Of a stretch of DNA of 64,000 nucleotides, positions 60,389 through 64,000 are shown piece by piece. How positions within the stretch are numbered: the stretch's first letter is position 1; every line of letters starts with the position of its first letter. Source of the stretch: Paenibacillus sabuli (GTDB taxonomy: Bacteria > Bacillota > Bacilli > Paenibacillales > Paenibacillaceae); contig NZ_JACXIZ010000010.1 of NCBI RefSeq assembly GCF_014705605.1, positions 105,986-169,985 on the forward strand, given 5' to 3'. A program made the translations under genes and the position numbers. Below the pieces are notes generated by a model. The model was given only the letters and a program-made list of their open reading frames with translations. It did not search any database and was not told the DNA's origin.

Positions 60389-63300
60389 TCAACGCGGATA
60401 AGGCAGAAGCGCGCCCAGAGCCGCATTGGCCCAGTAGTCGAAGCCGTCGAAGCCGTATTCGTGGCTGCGAATGTAGCGCCGGAAGCCCTCGCCTGGCCGC
60501 GGGTCCCAATCGATCGCGCCGCCGCGCTCCGTATTGCGGGCCGCGGAGCTCGGACCTTCGCCGTTGCCGTTGCATGCGCTGATCCGGTAGCGGCAGACGG
60601 GCGCGGGCGCGGCAGCATCATTGTCCTCATACGCACGCGCGGTCCCTTCGTAGACGAGCGTCTCCCCGTCGGTCCCGTCCACGCTGCGATACAAGCGGTA
60701 GCGGCCGGCGCCGAGCACCTCGCCCCAGGAGGCGCGAATGCCCCGGTCCGTGCGAGCCAGCCTGAGCCCCTCCGGGGCAGGCGGAGCGTCTGCGGTCGGA
60801 CAGACCGGATACGGCGCGCTCCACTCGCCCGCGGCATCGCCATGCACAGCGCGCACGCGCGCATGGAGCTTGACGCCGTCCGCCAGACCGCTCAGCTCGC
60901 AAGAGCAGCCGCCGCCCTCCCAGGCGGGCTGCCAGCTCCGACCGCCGTCGCGGCTGAGCGCGACGGCGTAGCCACTCGCGCCCGCGGCCTCTGCCCAGTG
61001 CAGCCTTACCGCGCCGCTCGCCGATTCGCTGCCGGCGAAGCTCGTCGCAGCAGGCGTCGCTGCGCTATCCGTCCATGCCCAGCGGCAGTCGCCCGCTGGC
61101 AGCTCGAACACGACCGCGCCTTCCGGCTCGCTCCTCCGCTCGAACGGCACATCGGCGCCGTCCGCCACCAATCGGTACGACTCGTCCCGCAGGAGCGGCG
61201 GCAGCGTCAGCCTCACGCGCAGCGGGCTCGGCGAGCTGCTGCGGCCGTGCAGTCGGCCGCCGGCGCATTCAAAGGCGAACCCGCCCGGCGCTGTCTTCGT
61301 GCCAGCCGCATACACGGCTTGATTCAGCGATGCTTTCGTGGAAGCCGCACGCACGGCTCGATTCGACGACAATTCTATGCCTGCCGCATGCCTCTCTCCA
61401 CCCCACGAGGTCTCGGAGACAGCCGCTTGCACACTGTCGTCCGGCGATACCGCTCCAGACTGGGCCGCAGCATCTCCTTCAGCTGACCAATCGCCAGCGG
61501 AGTCGAGCCTCGCCGGCAGCAGCTCGGCGATCACGCCGCCCGCGCCGATCCGCGTCCCTTCCAGCAGGGCCGCCTCGAACCGGCTCTGTCCATACATCCG
61601 TACGATGCCCGCACGCCCGTCGAAGCACAGGCCGTCGCGGTCGGCATGGCGGATCGGCGAAGCGTCGCGGAACACGTGGTCGATGCGGCTGCCCAGCTCC
61701 ACGATCGCCCCGTACGACGTCCGCCGCACGTCGATCACCTGCGGCTGCCACCGCTCCCGATGGGTGACGATCGTCAGGAAGTCGCCCTGCCCGTCGTAGT
61801 AGACCCCGCGCGAGCCGTCGGGATAGCCATTGGACCCGCGGCCGCGATACGTGCCCGGCAGCATCGGCGCATGATCGATCGGCGCGGCCGGTACGACCGC
61901 CGCCGCCGGGGCGCCTGGCTTGATCTGATAGATGCCCGGCATCGGATCGTCCTTGTGGTTGAACCAGGAGAAGCGCCCCTTCACCCGCATATCCGCCACT
62001 TCGTCGTAGATGACGATATAGTCGTTGCCGGAGAGGATGACGCTGCGCGAGCGATAGCCTCGTCCGCCCTGGGGCCCGGCCAGCAGCTTGGCATACTGCG
62101 CGCATCCGAGCGTCTGCAGCGGTACGGTCAGCTCGTTGCGGCCGATGCCGCGGTATTCGTGACCGCACAGCACCCCGAAGGACGTGCTGCCCTCGCCGGT
62201 TCCCATATTGTCGTCGCCGACATCCTCGGGACGATTGTAGGAATAGCGCTTGCCTTCGGCGTAGTAATAAATGTTGCCGTTGCCGCCGTCGCTCGCACGG
62301 CCCCAGCGGTAATTGGGCCCCTCGTCGATCTGCTGCAGATAGACCGATAGCTCGCTCGGGGTATTCGCCGCGCCGCGCAGCACATAGCCATAGCCCGTGA
62401 ACTTGCGCGAGCGCAGCTGCGGCGGCGTGCCGGTGTTGTCTCGCTGCGGACCGGACAGCATCTGCCGCCATACGTCGCCGCCGCTCGATTCGAAGCCCTT
62501 CGAATCCACCGGGCACACCGACAGCAGCTGCTCGCCCAGCAGCGGATCGTAGCGCAACAGCAGCTCCCCCAGCACGCGCAGCACATACGGCGGATGCTGC
62601 GGATCGTCGTGCACGCCGGAGTGCGCGCCCTGCGGCGGATACGAGCGTCCGCCTGACAGCGGCGCGCTCAGCGTCCCCAGCAAGTAGCGGCCGAGCGCCC
62701 GGAGATTCGGATGGAGCAGCACGTCCGCGCCATGCGCGCGCCGCAGCACCCACGCGGTGCGGACCAGCGGCACGAGCGCCGCCCAGACATAGCAGCCGAG
62801 ATTCTCGGTCCAGCGTCCGCCTTCGGCGCCCCAAGCCTCGACGCTCGGGCGTGTGTGATACTTCAGATTGAGCGCGAACGACTGCTCCACGTCCGCGATC
62901 CAGCGCGCAGCATGCGGATGATTGGGGAACAGGGCCGCCATATAGCCGGGCACCGCCTTGATATCGGCGAGGAAGTTCGGATGACCGGCCAGCATCGTGC
63001 GCGTCGGCATCAGGTTCTCATCCTCCCGCATGTAGGCCATCATGGCGCTCGCCGCCTGGGCGCGACGGAATTGCTCAGGCGTCATGTCCGCGGCGGCCAG
63101 GTCGAGCATCGGCAGCCAGGAGGCGAACTCGCGGCTCGACACCGGCGCCGAATCGACCGGCCGGTTGAAGCTGTAGGACAGCTCATCCAGCATCGCGTCG
63201 ATATCCGACGGCTGCGGGCGGCCGTGACGGGTGAAATACCACCAGTGCGTCGGCTCCGGCAGCGCCCCTGGATCGAACAGGCGCGGGTACGCCTCCCGCG

Positions 63301-64000
63301 GCTCGTCCCAGGCGAGCACCCAGTCCTTGACCTTGTCCAGCGGCAGATAGGCGTGCCACAGGTACAGCTCGTCGATCCGCGACTCGAAGTCGGCCCGCTG
63401 ACCGCCGGGCGCTGCGCCCGATGCGCGCGGCTCATCCGCCTCGGCATACAGCGCGACGATCGTGCTGCGGCTGCCCGACGCCAGCGGGTAGATCCAGCTC
63501 AGCCGCGGTATAGCCTCGCCCATATCGCCGGTCGCGCCGATCCAGCCGCCCGCTCCGGCGTCTCCGGTCGCGCCGGAGCGGGCAGGTGCGCCCGATTGAA
63601 GCGCTGGCGGGAAGGCCTCGGCCTGCGACGCAGACGACGCGGTCGGCACCTGGAAGCGGAAGCGGAGCGCCAGCGTGTCGGAGGAGCGCCAGAGCGCATA
63701 CTCCCCATCCTGCCACTGCGCCGCATCCGCGGCAAATACGCCCGCCGTCACACCGCGCTGCGTATCGGTGAACGCGGCGGTCTTGCAGCGGTGCCAGGAG
63801 CGCCAGCTGTCGAAGGGCAATACCGCGAAGGGCAGCATGCCGTCCGGCTCGATGTACGCCTGCGCCGCCTCGTCGCCCCGATAGCGGGCATAGCGCCGGT
63901 CCGGCTCGAGCCCGTCCCAGACGAGCTCGAGCCGAGCCGCCGTCGCGGTGCGCGGCACCATCGAGGGCGCTGCTGCGGCCGGCGCCGGGGTGCTGGCCGC
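60389..64000 (-). CDS. Very large secreted polysaccharide-lyase-like protein with fibronectin III domains (5' end outside window)
   Basis: At least 1203 residues are encoded and the frame is open to the window edge, so start and signal peptide are missing. About residues 180-560 are helix-rich (FLADIKAVPGYMAALFPNHP, WTENLGCYVWAALVPLVRTAWVL), as in the alpha/alpha toroid of heparinase II/III-, alginate- or chondroitin-type lyases. About 560-850 resemble the following beta-sandwich (DYIVIYDEVADMRVKGRFSW, LTIVTHRERWQPQVIDVRR). A variable Ser/Ala-rich linker and two or three fibronectin III domains end the protein. Catalytic residues cannot be assigned by eye. Its own terminator separates it from the regulator gene. 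Confidence 0.68.
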   Translation of the reverse strand, partial: AASTPAPAAAAPSMVPRTATAARLELVWDGLEPDRRYARYRGDEAAQAYIEPDGMLPFAVLPFDSWRSWHRCKTAAFTDTQRGVTAGVFAADAAQWQDGEYALWRSSDTLALRFRFQVPTASSASQAEAFPPALQSGAPARSGATGDAGAGGWIGATGDMGEAIPRLSWIYPLASGSRSTIVALYAEADEPRASGAAPGGQRADFESRIDELYLWHAYLPLDKVKDWVLAWDEPREAYPRLFDPGALPEPTHWWYFTRHGRPQPSDIDAMLDELSYSFNRPVDSAPVSSREFASWLPMLDLAAADMTPEQFRRAQAASAMMAYMREDENLMPTRTMLAGHPNFLADIKAVPGYMAALFPNHPHAARWIADVEQSFALNLKYHTRPSVEAWGAEGGRWTENLGCYVWAALVPLVRTAWVLRRAHGADVLLHPNLRALGRYLLGTLSAPLSGGRSYPPQGAHSGVHDDPQHPPYVLRVLGELLLRYDPLLGEQLLSVCPVDSKGFESSGGDVWRQMLSGPQRDNTGTPPQLRSRKFTGYGYVLRGAANTPSELSVYLQQIDEGPNYRWGRASDGGNGNIYYYAEGKRYSYNRPEDVGDDNMGTGEGSTSFGVLCGHEYRGIGRNELTVPLQTLGCAQYAKLLAGPQGGRGYRSRSVILSGNDYIVIYDEVADMRVKGRFSWFNHKDDPMPGIYQIKPGAPAAAVVPAAPIDHAPMLPGTYRGRGSNGYPDGSRGVYYDGQGDFLTIVTHRERWQPQVIDVRRTSYGAIVELGSRIDHVFRDASPIRHADRDGLCFDGRAGIVRMYGQSRFEAALLEGTRIGAGGVIAELLPARLDSAGDWSAEGDAAAQSGAVSPDDSVQAAVSETSWGGERHAAGIELSSNRAVRAASTKASLNQAVYAAGTKTAPGGFAFECAGGRLHGRSSSPSPLRVRLTLPPLLRDESYRLVADGADVPFERRSEPEGAVVFELPAGDCRWAWTDSAATPAATSFAGSESASGAVRLHWAEAAGASGYAVALSRDGGRSWQPAWEGGGCSCELSGLADGVKLHARVRAVHGDAAGEWSAPYPVCPTADAPPAPEGLRLARTDRGIRASWGEVLGAGRYRLYRSVDGTDGETLVYEGTARAYEDNDAAAPAPVCRYRISACNGNGEGPSSAARNTERGGAIDWDPRPGEGFRRYIRSHEYGFDGFDYWANAALGALLPYPR

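Overview
The window looks like a chromosomal segment of a spore-forming, GC-rich Firmicute of the Paenibacillaceae (Paenibacillus or Cohnella type). This is an inference from the sporulation genes (ylbJ, lytH, yunB, sspI), the Bacillus-like order yutD-lipA-lytH-yunB, frequent TTG/GTG starts behind strong GGAGG sites, and the many YesN-type AraC regulators paired with LplA-type sugar-binding lipoproteins. No rRNA, tRNA or CRISPR array was seen.

Layout. 0-8.5 kb: housekeeping and sporulation genes (ylbJ partial, nadK, yutD, lipA, lytH, yunB, ykuK, folD); folD lies behind a ZTP riboswitch and leader terminator. 8.5-15 kb: a sugar-response locus (AraC regulator, binding lipoprotein, glycoside hydrolase-like enzyme) with no permease genes. 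15.9-23.1 kb: core genes (TrmH-type RNA methyltransferase, Ktr potassium gate, sspI, a lone phnM, a guanine-riboswitch-controlled purine permease, guaA), with a broken ParE toxin gene between the permease and guaA. 24-32.2 kb: a five-gene exopolysaccharide operon with a PilZ-fused hyaluronan-synthase-like glycosyltransferase, a UDP-HexNAc dehydrogenase, two deacetylase-like proteins and a GH18-like protein. 33-37.3 kb: a LamG protein, a phytanoyl-CoA dioxygenase-like protein, an AraC regulator, an esterase and a peroxiredoxin. 37.4-49.8 kb: a visibly less GC-rich iron-siderophore island (two ferredoxin/flavodoxin reductases, two binding lipoproteins, a Btr-like regulator, two FecCD permeases, an ABC exporter, Fur boxes), edged or interrupted by gene debris (Fic and IS66 fragments). 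49.8-64 kb: a polysaccharide-utilisation locus (sulfatase, multidomain beta-helix protein, LplA/LplB/LplC-type ABC importer, AraC regulator, and a very large lyase-like protein cut by the window end).

How it works together. Iron limitation should release Fur from its sites and switch on siderophore uptake. Imported ferric siderophore would be sensed by the Btr-like regulator and reduced by the YumC-like flavoproteins; the ABC ATPase must come from elsewhere. In the last locus a sensor-regulator would detect a saccharide, secreted enzymes would cut and desulfate it, and the LplABC-type system would import the products. The exopolysaccharide operon probably makes an N-acetyl-hexosaminuronate-containing polymer under c-di-GMP control.

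The most unusual findings are: (i) a gapless 184-bp nested palindrome present twice, and a third, sequence-unrelated element with the same four-motif, about 50-bp-phased layout; (ii) an AraC regulator reading in frame, without a stop, into a siderophore-binding lipoprotein, with a perfect Fur box and promoter inside the joined frame; (iii) the PilZ/HAS-like exopolysaccharide operon.
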